From Candidatus Kuenenia stuttgartensis (GTDB lineage: Bacteria > Gemmatimonadota > Gemmatimonadetes > Gemmatimonadales > Gemmatimonadaceae), in NCBI GenBank assembly GCA_943330235.2, contig CALQGY020000004.1, forward strand, positions 1 through 64,000: DNA of 64,000 nucleotides, written 5' to 3'. Made by a program: the position numbers and the translations under genes. This document shows positions 44,095-55,756 of this stretch, piece by piece. The notes under the pieces were generated by a model, which saw only the letters and a list, made by a program, of their open reading frames with translations, was not told the DNA's origin and did not search any database. Within the stretch, counting starts at the first letter, position 1; every line of letters starts with the position of its first letter.

Positions 44095-45819
44095 ATGCAA
44101 CTCACGCTCTGGACCTACGAAGGCCCGCCGCACGTCGGAGCCATGCGCATCGCCACCTCCATGGAGGGCGTGCACTATGTGCTGCACGCCCCACAGGGGG
44201 ACACCTACGCCGATCTGCTCTTCACGATGATCGAACGGCGCGATAAGCGACCGCCGGTCACCTACACCACGTTTCAGGCGCGCGATCTCGGCGGCGATAC
44301 GGCGGAGTTGGTCAAGCAGTCCGTCCGCGATGCGTACGAACGGTTCAAACCCGATGCGATGTTGGTCGGCGAGTCGTGCACAGCTGAACTCATTCAGGAC
44401 CAACCGGGATCATTGGCGCAGGGCATGAATCTGCCCATCCCGGTGGTTCCGCTCGAGCTGCCCGCGTACTCGAAGAAGGAAAACTGGGGCGCCAGCGAGA
44501 CGTTCTACCACTTGGTCCGTGCGCTGCTGTTGCCCGCCGTGCCGACACCCGGCACGACGTATCCGCGCCCCGACCGCACCGGACGTCGACCGCGCGCCAA
44601 TCTGCTCGGCGCCACCGCGCTCGGCTTTCGCAATCGCGATGACGCACGCGAGATCACGCGCTTGCTCGGCGACTGCGGCGTCGATGTCCATGTCGTCGCG
44701 CCGCTCGGTGCCACGGTCGCGGATATTCGGCGCATGCCGGAGGCCGATTTCAATATCGTGATGTATCCCGAAGTGGCGGAGACGACCGCGCGCTGGTTGC
44801 AGAAGTCCTTCGGCATGCCGATGGTGCGCACCGTGCCCATCGGCGTCCTCGCGACGCGCGAATTCCTGCAGGAAGTCGGCGCCGTGGCCGGGGTCGATGT
44901 GTCCCCCGTGCTGGAACGCGAGCGCGCCGGCGAAGCGCAGGCCAGCGCGAGTCGCTCGCTGCTGCCGTGGTATTCGCGCTCGGTCGACTCCACGTATCTC
45001 ACCGGCAAGCGCGTCTTCGTGTTCGGCGACGCTACGCACGTGCTGGCGGCGGCGCGCATGGCGAAGGACGAACTTGGATTCAATGTGGTGGGCATCGGGA
45101 CGTACGCGCGCGAGTACGCGCGGCCCATTCGCGAGGCGGCGGCCGCCATGGGCATTGAGGCGCTGATCAGCGATGACTACCTCGAGGTCGAACGCCGCGT
45201 CGGCGAACTCGCCCCCGAGTTGGTACTCGGCACGCAAATGGAGCGCCATATCGCCAAGCGGCTGGGCGTTCCCTGCGCCGTGATCTCGGCGCCCATTCAC
45301 GTGCAAGACGTGCCGGCGCGGCATTCGCCGCAAATGGGCTTCGAAGGCGCCAACGTGATTTTCGACACGTGGGTGCATCCGCTCATGATGGGGCTGGAAG
45401 AGCACCTGCTGAACATGTTCCGCGACGATTTCGAATTCGCTGACGGCGCGTCGCCTTCCCACTTACATGCCTCCCCCACGGCCAGTGCGCCGGGCGCCGC
45501 CGTGCGTGCCGAGACCGTTGGCGTGGTCGTGATACCGACCCCGGAGGCCGTGGCGGATGATTCACTCCCCGACGCACCCGAGGCGGCCAGCGCGGTAGCG
45601 ATCACCGAAGAAGAGAACGAAGAGGTCGAAGGGGCGGTCGCGACGGTTGCTCCTACGGTGGCGGTGTGGCTTGCCCCCGCGGAAGCGGAGCTCCGGAAGA
45701 TTCCGTTCTTCGTGCGAGGCAAGGCGCGACGGAACACCGAGCGGTATGCGTTGGCGCAGGGCATCGCGCACATCAGCGTAGAAACGCTCTACGACGCGAA
45801 GGCGCACTATGGCCGCTAA
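44095..45819 (+). CDS. bchB: Light-independent protochlorophyllide reductase subunit B
   Basis: 574 residues. Starts [20 protein letters not shown]; Asp36 (QGDTYAD), the unusual fourth ligand of the NB cluster in Rhodobacter, is present. [20 protein letters not shown] and, at the end, the BchB C-terminal domain ([19 protein letters not shown]) confirm identity. Between the catalytic domain and that C-terminal domain is a linker rich in Ala, Glu and Val (about residues 455-520), longer than typical. Ends 11 bases inside bchH. Confidence 0.97.
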   Translation: MQLTLWTYEGPPHVGAMRIATSMEGVHYVLHAPQGDTYADLLFTMIERRDKRPPVTYTTFQARDLGGDTAELVKQSVRDAYERFKPDAMLVGESCTAELIQDQPGSLAQGMNLPIPVVPLELPAYSKKENWGASETFYHLVRALLLPAVPTPGTTYPRPDRTGRRPRANLLGATALGFRNRDDAREITRLLGDCGVDVHVVAPLGATVADIRRMPEADFNIVMYPEVAETTARWLQKSFGMPMVRTVPIGVLATREFLQEVGAVAGVDVSPVLERERAGEAQASASRSLLPWYSRSVDSTYLTGKRVFVFGDATHVLAAARMAKDELGFNVVGIGTYAREYARPIREAAAAMGIEALISDDYLEVERRVGELAPELVLGTQMERHIAKRLGVPCAVISAPIHVQDVPARHSPQMGFEGANVIFDTWVHPLMMGLEEHLLNMFRDDFEFADGASPSHLHASPTASAPGAAVRAETVGVVVIPTPEAVADDSLPDAPEAASAVAITEEENEEVEGAVATVAPTVAVWLAPAEAELRKIPFFVRGKARRNTERYALAQGIAHISVETLYDAKAHYGR

Positions 45820-48800
45820 GGGCGGCGCGGCGGCGGTACCCATTCGCCTCACCATCGTGACGCTGGACGCCCATTTGGCGGATGCGTTCGAGCACGCGCG
45901 TGCGGGGTTGGCGCGTGATCTGCCCGGTCTCACGCTGGCCATGCATGTCGCGGCGGATTTCAGCAGCGATCCGATGGCAGCGGAACGTGCGCGCCGCGAT
46001 ATCGCCGAGTCGAACATCATCGTCTGCACGCAGCTGTTCCAGGAAGAGTACGCGAATGCGGTGCTCCCGGCGGTCCTCGCGCGTCGTCCCGACGCCGACG
46101 CCGTGTTGTGCGCGTTGTGCACGCCGGAGCTCGTGAAGTGCACGCGGTTGGGGAAGTTCGACATGAGCGGTGGCGAGTCGCGCTCGCCGTTCTCGCCGCT
46201 GTCGTTGCTGAAGAAGCTGCGCGGCTCGCGCGGCGACGGAAAATCGAGCGGCGAGCGGCAGATGACCGCGCTGCGCACGTTGCCGTCGTTGCTCAAGTTT
46301 GTCCCGGGTACCGCGCAGGATGTGCGTGCGTACCTGTTGCTGCTCCAGTACTGGCTCGCGGGATCGGCCGAGAACATCGAGCAGATGATTCGCTATGCGA
46401 TTGATCGCTACGCGACTGGACCGCGCAAGGCGCTTCGCGGCGCACTCGCGCCGGCCGCGCCGCAGGTGTATCCGGAGGTCGGCCTGTGGCATCCCGACCT
46501 CCCCGGATATGGCATCACCGATACACTCAGCGCGCTGCCGAGTGCGAAACCGAAGTTGGTCTCGTCTCGTAGCGCGGACGCGGGCACGGTGGGCGTGCTC
46601 GTCGGCCGGTCGTACCTGCTGGCTGGCAACGTAGCGCATTACGCGGCAGTGATTCGGGCCTTGGAGTCTCGGGGTTTGCGCGTAGTCGCTGCGTTCGCGT
46701 CCGCGCTCGATGCGCGTCCGGCGATTGCCAAGTATTTCGCCGATGCATCGGGGCGGTCGACGGTGGACGCGATGATTAACCTGACCGGTTTTTCCCTCGT
46801 CGGTGGTCCGGCCTACAACGATGCCGTGGCCGCTCAAGAGGTGCTGACGAAGTTGGATGTGCCGTACGCGACGTTGCAGACGCTGGAATTTCAAACCATC
46901 GACGAGTGGCGCAGCGATGCACGCGGCCTCAACCCGTTGCAGGCAACGCTCCAGATCGCGATCCCGGAACTCGATGGCGCGGTGGTCCCGACGGTCTTCG
47001 GTGGCAAGGGGAACCCACAGGAGGGCAAGGCGGCGGCGTCGGTGCCCATCACGGAGCGCGTCGAGCGCGCCGCGGAGCGCATCGCGCGCATGGTGCGGCT
47101 GCGCCGGAGTGAGCGCGCGTCGCGCAAGCTCGCGATCATCCTGTTCAACTTCCCGCCCAACGCAGGCAACACCGGCAGCGCGGCCTACCTCGCGGTGTTT
47201 CCGTCGCTGCAGCGGGTCCTCGCGTCGCTGAAGGAACAGGGGTACACGGTTGACCTCCCCGCGGGTGCGGACGACCTGCGCGAACGACTCACGCAGGGTA
47301 ACCGCGAGCGCTTTGGCGCACCGGCCAACGTGCACGCGCGTATTCCCGTGGCCGATCACGTCCGCCGTGAACCGTATCTGCGCGAGATCGAGAAGACGTG
47401 GGGGCCGGCGCCGGGACGACAGCTGAGCGATGGCCAGACGATCCACGTCATGGGACTGCAGCTCGGCAATATTTTCGTGGGCGTGCAACCGTCGTTCGGA
47501 TGGGAGGGCGATCCGATGCGATTGCTCTTTGAAGGCGGCTTTGCGCCCACGCATGCCTTCAGCGCGTTCTATCGCTGGGTGCACGAAGATTTCGCCGCCG
47601 ACGCGATCTTGCACTTCGGCACACACGGCGCGTTGGAGTTCATGCCCGGGAAGCAGTCGGGACTCGATGCCACGTGCTGGCCCGACCGCCTGATTGCGGA
47701 CACACCCAACGTCTACCTCTACGCGTCGAACAACTCGTCTGAAGGCACGCTGGCCAAGCGGCGCGGGAACGCCACGCTCGTGTCCTATCTCACGCCCCCC
47801 ATCAGCAACGCGGGGCTCTACCGCGGTTTGGTGGATCTCAAGGCGTCGCTTGATCGGTGGCGCGCCCTCGATGCCGGCACGGCGGCCGAGTCGAACGCCC
47901 TTCGCGTGCTCGTGCAGCAGCAGGCCGTGGCCGTGGAACTCGCGCAGGCGGAGCCGGAGTGGACGGCGGACGAAGCCGATGCGCGCATTGCGATGCTGCG
48001 CGAACGACTGCTGGAGCTCGAATACAGTCTCATCCCCATGGGATTGCACGTGGTGGGCGAGGCGATGGCGCCCGAAGCCCGCACCGACATCCTCATCGAG
48101 ATCGCGAAGCTCGGGCGTCCGGAACAGGAACTGCCGTCCATCAATGACACGGTGCAGGCGGGGATCAGCGACGTCAGCGCCGACTCGGACGCGGCGCGCG
48201 CCGTGGCCACCGTTGTCCGCGACAGCGTGCAGGCGCTGGTGAAGACGGGTGATGTGGGTGAGGCCGAGCGCGCGGCGCGGACCAGCGCACGTACGCACGG
48301 TGTCCGCATGGCCGACGGTAAGGCGTTCAGCCAGCATCTGACCTCGCTCGCGACGTTCGACGCCGCGCTGCGCGAGGATCACGAAATCCCCGGTATTCTG
48401 CGCGCGCTCGACGGTCGTTACGTCATGCCGGCGCCCGGCGGCGATCTGCTGCGGAACCCCGCGGTCCTGCCCACCGGGCGGAACATCTACGGCTTCGATC
48501 CGTATCGCGTCCCGAGTGCGACGGCCATGCTCGAAGGGCGTGTGCGGGCCGAGCAACTCCTGGCCCGCGCGGTGGCGGATAGCGGCGTCCTACCCGAGAC
48601 GATCGCCGTCGTGCTCTGGGGCACGGACAACATGAAGAGCGAAGGCGCGCCGCTGGCGCAGGTGATGGCGCTGATGGGCGCCGTGCCGCGCTTTGACAGC
48701 GTGGGTCGTCTCACCGGCGCGCGGCTCCTGCCGTTGGAGCAGTTGGGGCGTCCGCGGATCGATGTCGTGATCACGTTGTCGGGCATTTTCCGCGATCTGC

Positions 48801-49662
48801 TGCCGTTGCAGGTGCGTCTGCTGGCTGAGGCCGCGCTCATTTGCGCGCAGGCCGACGAAGATCCGGAGCAGAATTTCATCCGAAAGCATGTGCTCGCGAC
48901 CATGGCGGAGACGGGGTGTGATCTCGCGACGGCGGCGCTCCGCGTGTTCTCCAATGCGGACGGCGCCTACGGCTCGAACGTCAACCTGCTCATCGATACC
49001 GGCAAGTGGCAGTCGGAGGACGAACTGGCCGACATGTTCGTGCAACGGAAAGGATTCGCCTACGGCACGGATGGGAAGCCGTCCTCGCAGCCGGCGCTGA
49101 TGAAGCGGGCGCTGGGTGGTGCATCGCTCTCGTTCCAAGGGCTCGACTCCGTCGACCTTGGGGCCACCGACATCGACCAGTACGTCGAGTCGCTTGGGGG
49201 CATGACGCGCGTGATTGCCCAGCAACGGGGCAGTGCGCCGGCCGTGCTGGTGGGCGACTACAACGGCGCGAAGGGGAAAGTGCGCTCGTTGGCGGAACAG
49301 GTGGAGCTCGAGTCGCGGACCAAGATCCTCAATCCGCGTTGGTACGAGAGCCAGTTGGATTTCGGCTACGAGGGCGTGCGGAACATCGCCGGGCACATGA
49401 CCACGACGTTCGGCTGGTCGGCCACCGGTGGTGCGAACACGGTGCCGCAATGGGTCTACGCGGAAGTGTCGAAGACCTTTGTCCTCGATGATGAGATGCG
49501 CGCGCGGATGGCGCGCCTGAATCCGGACGCGGCGTCCGGGTTGGCGCAGCGACTGCTGGAGGCGACCGATCGCGGGTATTGGGCGCCAGATGAAGCAACA
49601 CTGGACGCGCTGCGCGAGGCAGCCGCGGAACTGGAAGATCGACTGGAAGGAGTGCAGGCCGC

Positions 49663-49666
<4 letters not shown>
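45809..49666 (+). CDS. bchH: Magnesium chelatase subunit H
   Basis: 1285 residues, full length for BchH. Family stretches include [60 protein letters not shown] and [20 protein letters not shown]; the C-terminal [20 protein letters not shown] is also typical. It binds protoporphyrin IX and, with BchI and BchD (not in this window), inserts Mg2+, the committed step from the haem branch. It overlaps the end of bchB. Confidence 0.97.
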
Positions 49667-50611
<945 letters not shown>

Positions 50612-50620
50612 GCGTCAACG

Positions 50621-51394
50621 ATGACTGATACCACAAGCACCTCGGCGGCCACGTCCGGCGCGTCATTCATCGCCGCGGAGGGTGGCGATGGATCCGCGTC
50701 GGCCGCGTCGTATCTCGAGCGACGGGCCTGGATTGGCGAGTACTTCGACCGGACGGCGTCCGCCGCTTGGAAAGTGCTGACCTCGGATGCGCCGGTCTCT
50801 CGCATTCGCGCCACGGTGCGTGCTGGGCGTGACACGATGCGCCACACGTTGCTGGCCTCGCTCCCGTCGTCGCTAAACGGTGCCCGGGTGCTCGATGCCG
50901 GGTGCGGCACCGGCGTGCTGGCCATGGATCTGGCGCGACGTGGGGCGTCGGTGCTCGCCATCGACCTGTCGCCCACCCTCGTCGATCATGCGCGCGAGAA
51001 GGCAGAGGCCGAAGGGCTGTCGATCGATTTTCGTTCGGGGGACATGCTGGACCCCGCGCTCGGAATGTTCGATTATGTCATCGCGATGGATTCTCTCATT
51101 CATTACGAGATGCGGGAGATTCTGGCGGCCCTGTCGCAGTTGGCGCCGCGGGTGAGCACGCAGATGGCCATTACGGTGGCCCCGCGGACGCCCGTGCTGG
51201 CCACGCTGATGGCGGTGGGGCGGTTGTTCCCGCGCAAGGATCGTGCACCGGCCATTGTGCCTGTCTCGGAGTCGGCGTTGCGGCGCGGGTTTGCCACCAC
51301 GCCGGCCTTGGCTCGTTGGCCGCTGACGGGCACGACGCGGGTCGAGCGTGGATTCTATCGCTCGCAGGCCTACGTGTTGCAGCATCAGGGATAG
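50621..51394 (+). CDS. bchM: Magnesium-protoporphyrin O-methyltransferase
   Basis: 257 residues. SAM-binding motif I is VLDAGCGTGVLAMDLARRGA; family-specific parts are ASYLERRAWIGEYFDRTASA and IHYEMREILAALSQLAPRVS. It methylates the ring C propionate of Mg-protoporphyrin IX to give the substrate of AcsF. An N-terminal Ser/Thr/Ala-rich stretch of about 30 residues precedes the core. Follows bchL by nine bases. Confidence 0.96.
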   Translation: MTDTTSTSAATSGASFIAAEGGDGSASAASYLERRAWIGEYFDRTASAAWKVLTSDAPVSRIRATVRAGRDTMRHTLLASLPSSLNGARVLDAGCGTGVLAMDLARRGASVLAIDLSPTLVDHAREKAEAEGLSIDFRSGDMLDPALGMFDYVIAMDSLIHYEMREILAALSQLAPRVSTQMAITVAPRTPVLATLMAVGRLFPRKDRAPAIVPVSESALRRGFATTPALARWPLTGTTRVERGFYRSQAYVLQHQG

Positions 51395-51420
51395 TACACA
51401 CTCGCGCGAGGAGGCTGGGG

Positions 51421-51753
51421 ATGAGTGGTTTGGGTTTGGCAATCGCCGGCGCCGTCGGCATGCTCGCGGTGGTCTGGTTCGTCATGCGGCGTCGGGTCGA
51501 AGTGCCCTGCACGATCGAGCTGGAGTCGACGCATGATCATTTCCATGCGCATGTCCATCTCGATGGCGTGGAAGTCGATCCCGGCGATGCGGTGCTTGTG
51601 CACGGGGCCCCGTCGCGCATTGCGTTTGGGACACAGCAGCAGATCCAGTCGCACGCGACGGTGGAGCGCGCCAGTTGGTTGCGCCGCCAGTTCGTCAAGC
51701 TGACTGGTGGCACGGAACTCTACGAACTGTACGATGTCGGCTTCGAAGGCTGA
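51421..51753 (+). CDS. Conserved-position membrane protein with alternating histidines
   Basis: 110 residues, ATG 51421 behind a strong AGGAGG. One N-terminal membrane helix (residues 4-22) followed by an Arg-rich boundary (RRR) and a beta-rich soluble domain. Histidines at 38, 40, 42, 44 and 46 alternate in THDHFHAHVHLDGVEVDPGD, so they face one side of a strand; LVHGAPSRIAFG follows. The gene lies between bchM and acsF, 11 bases from the latter. I do not recognise a family with certainty. A metal or tetrapyrrole binding or delivery role for the Mg-porphyrin cyclase step is conjecture. Confidence 0.8.
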   Translation: MSGLGLAIAGAVGMLAVVWFVMRRRVEVPCTIELESTHDHFHAHVHLDGVEVDPGDAVLVHGAPSRIAFGTQQQIQSHATVERASWLRRQFVKLTGGTELYELYDVGFEG

Positions 51754-51764
51754 GGAACGCACCC

Positions 51765-52850
51765 ATGTATGAAGCAACCACGGAACTACCGACGCGCGCG
51801 TACGATTCGGTCAACGAAACGACCAAGTCTGCGCAGCGTGATGCCATGCTCGCGCCGCGGTTCTATACCACGGATTTCGCCGCGGTTGACGCGCTCAAGA
51901 TCACGCCGGACAACCGGCAGATGTGGGATGACATCCTCGCCGAATTCCGCCGTGATCCCAACAAGGATCACTTCAAGCGGAATGCGGATTTCGATGCCGA
52001 TTTCTCGACCATGGATCCGAGCCTGCGTGAGCAGTTCATCGACTTCCTGGTCTCATCGGTCACGGCGGAATTCAGCGGCTGCATCTTGTACGCCGAGATC
52101 AAGAAGCGGATTAAAAACCCCGATGTGCGCGAGCTCTTCGGCTTCATGAGCCGCGATGAGGGGCGTCACGCCGGCTTCATCAATCACACGCTGAACGACT
52201 TCGACGTGGCCGTGGATCTGAGCTTTCTCACGAAAGCGAAGAAGTACACGTTCTTCCAGCCGAAGTTCATCTACTACGCCACGTATCTATCAGAGAAGAT
52301 CGGATACGCGCGCTATATCACGATCTATCGCAACTTCGAGCAGAAGCCGGACAAGCGGTTCCATCCCATCTTCAAATGGTTTGAGAACTGGTGTCTCGAT
52401 GAATTCCGCCACGGCGAAGCGTTTGCCGTGTTGATGCGCTCGAACCCCGAATTTCTCGAGGGCCGGAACCGGCTCTGGATCCGGTTCTTCCTGCTCGCGG
52501 TATTCTGCACGATGTACGTGCGCGATCATGCGCGTGCACCGTTCTTTGCCCAGATGGGCATGGATGTTGAAGACTTCGACCGGCGCGTGATCGCGCTCAC
52601 GAACCTCATCAGCCGCCAGGTGTTTCCGCACACCATCAACACCGACGATCCCGAGTTCTGGGCGTTGCTCGACACCATGTGGAAGAACACCGACGCCATG
52701 CGCAAGGCGGAAGAGCAGGGCGGGCTGTTCTCGAAGGTGAAGGTCCTCGCGCTCAAGGCCGCCAATGTCGTGACCTTCGTGCGCCTCTATCTTCGCCCGC
52801 CGCACAAACAGGCGCTGCCGGCGGACGTCCGCATGCAGCCGACCTGGTAA
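51765..52850 (+). CDS. acsF: Mg-protoporphyrin IX monomethyl ester oxidative cyclase
   Basis: 361 residues from ATG 51765. Diiron motifs are E102 region (TAEFSGCILYAE), E132xxH135 (SRDEGRHAGF) and E213xxH216 (CLDEFRHGEAF). Uses O2 to build ring E and make divinyl-protochlorophyllide. The anaerobic BchE is absent from the window, consistent with an aerobic or microaerobic lifestyle. Two amino acids after the start the sequence is of the short proteobacterial type. Confidence 0.97.
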   Translation: MYEATTELPTRAYDSVNETTKSAQRDAMLAPRFYTTDFAAVDALKITPDNRQMWDDILAEFRRDPNKDHFKRNADFDADFSTMDPSLREQFIDFLVSSVTAEFSGCILYAEIKKRIKNPDVRELFGFMSRDEGRHAGFINHTLNDFDVAVDLSFLTKAKKYTFFQPKFIYYATYLSEKIGYARYITIYRNFEQKPDKRFHPIFKWFENWCLDEFRHGEAFAVLMRSNPEFLEGRNRLWIRFFLLAVFCTMYVRDHARAPFFAQMGMDVEDFDRRVIALTNLISRQVFPHTINTDDPEFWALLDTMWKNTDAMRKAEEQGGLFSKVKVLALKAANVVTFVRLYLRPPHKQALPADVRMQPTW

Positions 52851-52855
52851 GGCCG

Positions 52856-54313
52856 ATGTCCCAGCCCCAAGGCACCCCCTCTCGGTCATTACGCGTGTGG
52901 CGGACGCTCGGCACGCGCTTCTTGCCGTTTGCCGACGTCGCGACGGCCGAGCTGCCGTTGAGCCGGTTGCTGCGGTTGTCGATGTTCCAGCTGTCCGTGG
53001 GCATGGTGCAGACGTTGTTCGTCGGCACGTTGAACCGCGTCATGATTCTCGAGCTGCGCGTCCCCGCGTCGCTGGTGGCGATCATGCTGGCGATTCCGCT
53101 GTTGGCCGCGCCGTTTCGCGCCCTCATCGGGTTCAAGTCCGACACATACCGCAGTATCCTCGGATGGAAGCGCGTGCCGTTCCTGTGGGGCGGCACGATG
53201 CTGCAATTCGCAGGACTCAGCATGATGCCGTTCGCCCTGCTGGTGCTCTCGGACGGTCCGCGCGTCGGTCCGGCGTGGTTAGGTCATGCGGGGACCGCAC
53301 TGGCATTCCTGCTGGTCGGAACGGGTGCGCACACCACGCAGACCGCAGGGTTGGCGCTGGCGACCGATATTGTCTCGGAAGACAAGCGTCCGCGTGTGGT
53401 TGCGCTCATGTATCTGATGATGCTGCTCGGGACCCTCATCAGCGCCTTGTGCCTGGAATGGTTGCTGCGCGATTTCAGCTCGCTGCGACTGATCCAGGTG
53501 ATTCAAGGAACGGCGGTGTTCACCATCGTCACGAACGTCGTGTCGCTGTGGAAGCAGGAAGCTCGCGTCCGCGGTGTAGTTGAATATGCGAAGGGCGAAC
53601 GCCGTCCCATGTTCCGCGAGGCGTGGCGGACATTCGCGGGCGGCGGTCGCGCAGTGCGACTCCTGGTGGCGTCGGGGCTGGGCTTCTTCGCCTTCAATCT
53701 GCAGGATGTCTTGCTCGAACCGTATGGTGGCGAGATCCTCGGTCTGTCGGTCTCGCAGACCACGCTGCTGACGGGCATCATGGCGATCGGCGCGGTGGCC
53801 GCCTTCGGTCTTTCGGCCGTCTTGCTGCGACGGCAGCGCGATCCCATTCGCCTCGCCGCACTCGGTGTGCTCATCGGTATCGTCGGCTTCGCGATGATCG
53901 TGTTTGCCAGTCCGCTCGATGCGCCGATGATGTTCCGGCTTGGCACGGCCACGATCGGATTCGGCGAAGGCTTCTTCGGTGTAGGGACGCTCTCGTACGC
54001 CATGCGATTGCGTGATCCGACCCAGCATGGCATCGCGCTGGGCGCGTGGGGCGCCGTGTTTGCCACGGCCGAAGGGCTGTCGTTTGCGCTGTCCGGCGTC
54101 GCGAAAGATTGGTTGTCGCACCTGGTGGCGCGCGGTGCGCTTGGCCCCGTGCTGAGCGTCCCGTCTGTTCCATACTCAGCCGTGTACGTGGTTGAGATTC
54201 TGGTCCTCTTCGCCACGTTGGTGGCCTTGGGACCGCTGGTCGTCCGTCGAGTCGAGCGCGCGTCACTCGAGTCGGCGCCGAGTTCGTTCGGACTTGCAGA
54301 CATTCCTGCCTGA
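52856..54313 (+). CDS. lhaA: Light-harvesting assembly protein LhaA (BCD-family MFS)
   Basis: 485 residues from ATG 52856. Hallmarks are [40 protein letters not shown] and [20 protein letters not shown]. Twelve membrane helices, a paralogue of the gene at 37355. In Rhodobacter LhaA is needed for LH1 assembly. It follows acsF by five bases and precedes the puh genes, the same order as in purple bacteria. Confidence 0.95.
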   Translation: MSQPQGTPSRSLRVWRTLGTRFLPFADVATAELPLSRLLRLSMFQLSVGMVQTLFVGTLNRVMILELRVPASLVAIMLAIPLLAAPFRALIGFKSDTYRSILGWKRVPFLWGGTMLQFAGLSMMPFALLVLSDGPRVGPAWLGHAGTALAFLLVGTGAHTTQTAGLALATDIVSEDKRPRVVALMYLMMLLGTLISALCLEWLLRDFSSLRLIQVIQGTAVFTIVTNVVSLWKQEARVRGVVEYAKGERRPMFREAWRTFAGGGRAVRLLVASGLGFFAFNLQDVLLEPYGGEILGLSVSQTTLLTGIMAIGAVAAFGLSAVLLRRQRDPIRLAALGVLIGIVGFAMIVFASPLDAPMMFRLGTATIGFGEGFFGVGTLSYAMRLRDPTQHGIALGAWGAVFATAEGLSFALSGVAKDWLSHLVARGALGPVLSVPSVPYSAVYVVEILVLFATLVALGPLVVRRVERASLESAPSSFGLADIPA

Positions 54314-54342
54314 CACTTTCACCCTCGCTGCGGAGCGGCCGT

Positions 54343-54543
54343 ATGATGGAGAAAATTGATGGTGCCCAGATCGCGCTCTATGCCTTCTGGCTCTTCTTCG
54401 CCGGTTTGATCATTTTCTTGCGCCGGGAAGACAAGCGCGAGGGATACCCGTTGGAGTCGCCGCAGGGACCGCGCGAAGGGTGGCCGCCGGTACCAGAAAA
54501 GAAGACCTACATTCATCGCCCGACTGAGGGAGGAACGCACTGA
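54343..54543 (+). CDS. puhA: Reaction-centre H subunit, membrane-helix part
   Basis: 66 residues. A single helix with [20 protein letters not shown] followed by [20 protein letters not shown] corresponds to the first ~60 residues of PuhA (R. sphaeroides [20 protein letters not shown] then REGYPLE). The ORF stops at the point where PuhA links to the cytoplasmic domain, TGA overlapping the next ATG (TGATG). A second ATG one codon in is possible. Encodes the membrane anchor of an H subunit split into two chains; see the neighbouring gene. Confidence 0.9.
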   Translation: MMEKIDGAQIALYAFWLFFAGLIIFLRREDKREGYPLESPQGPREGWPPVPEKKTYIHRPTEGGTH

Positions 54544-55085
54544 TGTCTGAGATCAAAGCGGTTCCCGCCGACCGGTACAACGGATCGCCGCTGATTCCTA
54601 CTGGCAACCCGATGATCGATGGCGTCGGCCCAGCCTCATGGGCGCAGCGGTCGGATACGCCCGACCGCACGTACCACGGTGCGGTCAAAATCGTGCCGAT
54701 GCGACTCGACCCGACGTTCTTCGTTGCCAAGGGCGATCCGGATCCGCGTGGCCTGCCCGTGGTGGCTGCCGACAAGGCGGTCGCTGGTACGGTCGAGGAT
54801 ATCTGGGTTGATCGTGCCGAGCCGCAGGTTCGGTATTACGAAGTGCGCTTGGCCGATGGCTCGCGCACGGTCATGCTGCCTGCCGGCTTTGTGCAGTGGC
54901 CCAATTTCGGTCTCTGGGGCAACGACAAGCTGATCGTCAAGTCAATCACGTCCGCGCAGTTCGCCAACGTCCCGGCCATTGCGGGCACTGAGCAGATCAC
55001 GCTGCTCGAAGAAGATCGCGTGATGGCGTACTACGCGGGTGGTCACCTCTACGCCACCGCGGCGCGGAGCGAACCAATCATATGA
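54543..55085 (+). CDS. puhA: Reaction-centre H subunit, cytoplasmic domain
   Basis: 180 residues without a membrane segment. PLIPTGNPMIDGVGPASWAQ, VKIVPMRLDP and ITLLEEDRVMAYYAGGHLYA align with the PuhA cytoplasmic domain (DGVGPASW and EVTLLEEDKI...GGLMYA in Rhodobacter), starting at about residue 80 of normal PuhA. It is in a different reading phase (+2) from the preceding part, has its own ATG, and overlaps it by one base. Caps L/M on the cytoplasmic side and shapes proton entry to QB. Confidence 0.92.
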   Translation: MSEIKAVPADRYNGSPLIPTGNPMIDGVGPASWAQRSDTPDRTYHGAVKIVPMRLDPTFFVAKGDPDPRGLPVVAADKAVAGTVEDIWVDRAEPQVRYYEVRLADGSRTVMLPAGFVQWPNFGLWGNDKLIVKSITSAQFANVPAIAGTEQITLLEEDRVMAYYAGGHLYATAARSEPII

Positions 55086-55756
55086 GTCAGGCCAACGAGG
55101 TGGGGACGCCTGCCTATATCAGGGGCGTTCCCCATCCGTTACCTGCGGGCGAGCGTCTCCTGTGGGAAGGCGCACCCTCCGCGAGAGCGGTCGCTACCCA
55201 CGTATTCCATTGGCGGCTCATGGCGCTCTACTTCGCCGTGATTCTTGGCTGGTGGGCCGTGTCAACGACCGCGGCGTTCGGCAGTCGCGAGTTCGCCGTC
55301 GGCTTTGCGATCGCGGCGGGATTGTGCAGTATCGTTATGGTGCTCGTCTTCGTGCTCGCGCACTTGGTGTGCTCGACCACGTGGTACGCCATCACCGATA
55401 AACGGGTTGTCATGCGTATCGGCATGGTCTTCACCATGTCCATCAACATCCCGTTTGCGATCCTGTCGTCAGTCGACATCGGTTCGTTTAAAGACGGCAC
55501 TGGTCAACTGCTGCTGACGCTGGTGCCCGGTCAACGCATCGCCTACATCGCGCTCTGGCCGCACTGCCGGGTCTTCTCCATCAATCACCCGCAGCCAGTG
55601 CTGCGTGGTTTGGTCACCCCTGGTCCGGTCGCAGAAATCTTGGCAAGCGCGGTAAATCAGTATGCGACGGTGAACGCGGAGAACGTCACCAGCGCCCCTG
55701 CCGCACGTGAGGCGGGCGTCGATGCCCTGATGCTGACACAGCCGGTTCGCACATGA
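55082..55756 (+). CDS. puhB: Photosynthetic complex assembly protein PuhB
   Basis: 224 residues. Begins GTPAYIRGVPHPLPAGERLLW and EGAPSARAVATHVFHWRLMA, the usual PuhB opening; two to three membrane helices precede a PH-like domain (AITDKRVVMRIGMVFTMSIN). It helps assemble the reaction centre in Rhodobacter. ATGA overlaps with the upstream and downstream genes. Confidence 0.93.
   Translation: MSQANEVGTPAYIRGVPHPLPAGERLLWEGAPSARAVATHVFHWRLMALYFAVILGWWAVSTTAAFGSREFAVGFAIAAGLCSIVMVLVFVLAHLVCSTTWYAITDKRVVMRIGMVFTMSINIPFAILSSVDIGSFKDGTGQLLLTLVPGQRIAYIALWPHCRVFSINHPQPVLRGLVTPGPVAEILASAVNQYATVNAENVTSAPAAREAGVDALMLTQPVRT

Noticed and set aside
45773-48556. 927-aa minus-strand ORF opposite bchH
   Set aside because: Antisense shadow of bchH with His/Arg/Gly bias and no recognisable domain.
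53279-54303. Minus-strand ORFs opposite lhaA
   Set aside because: Antisense shadows without motifs; lhaA has full membrane topology and family signatures.
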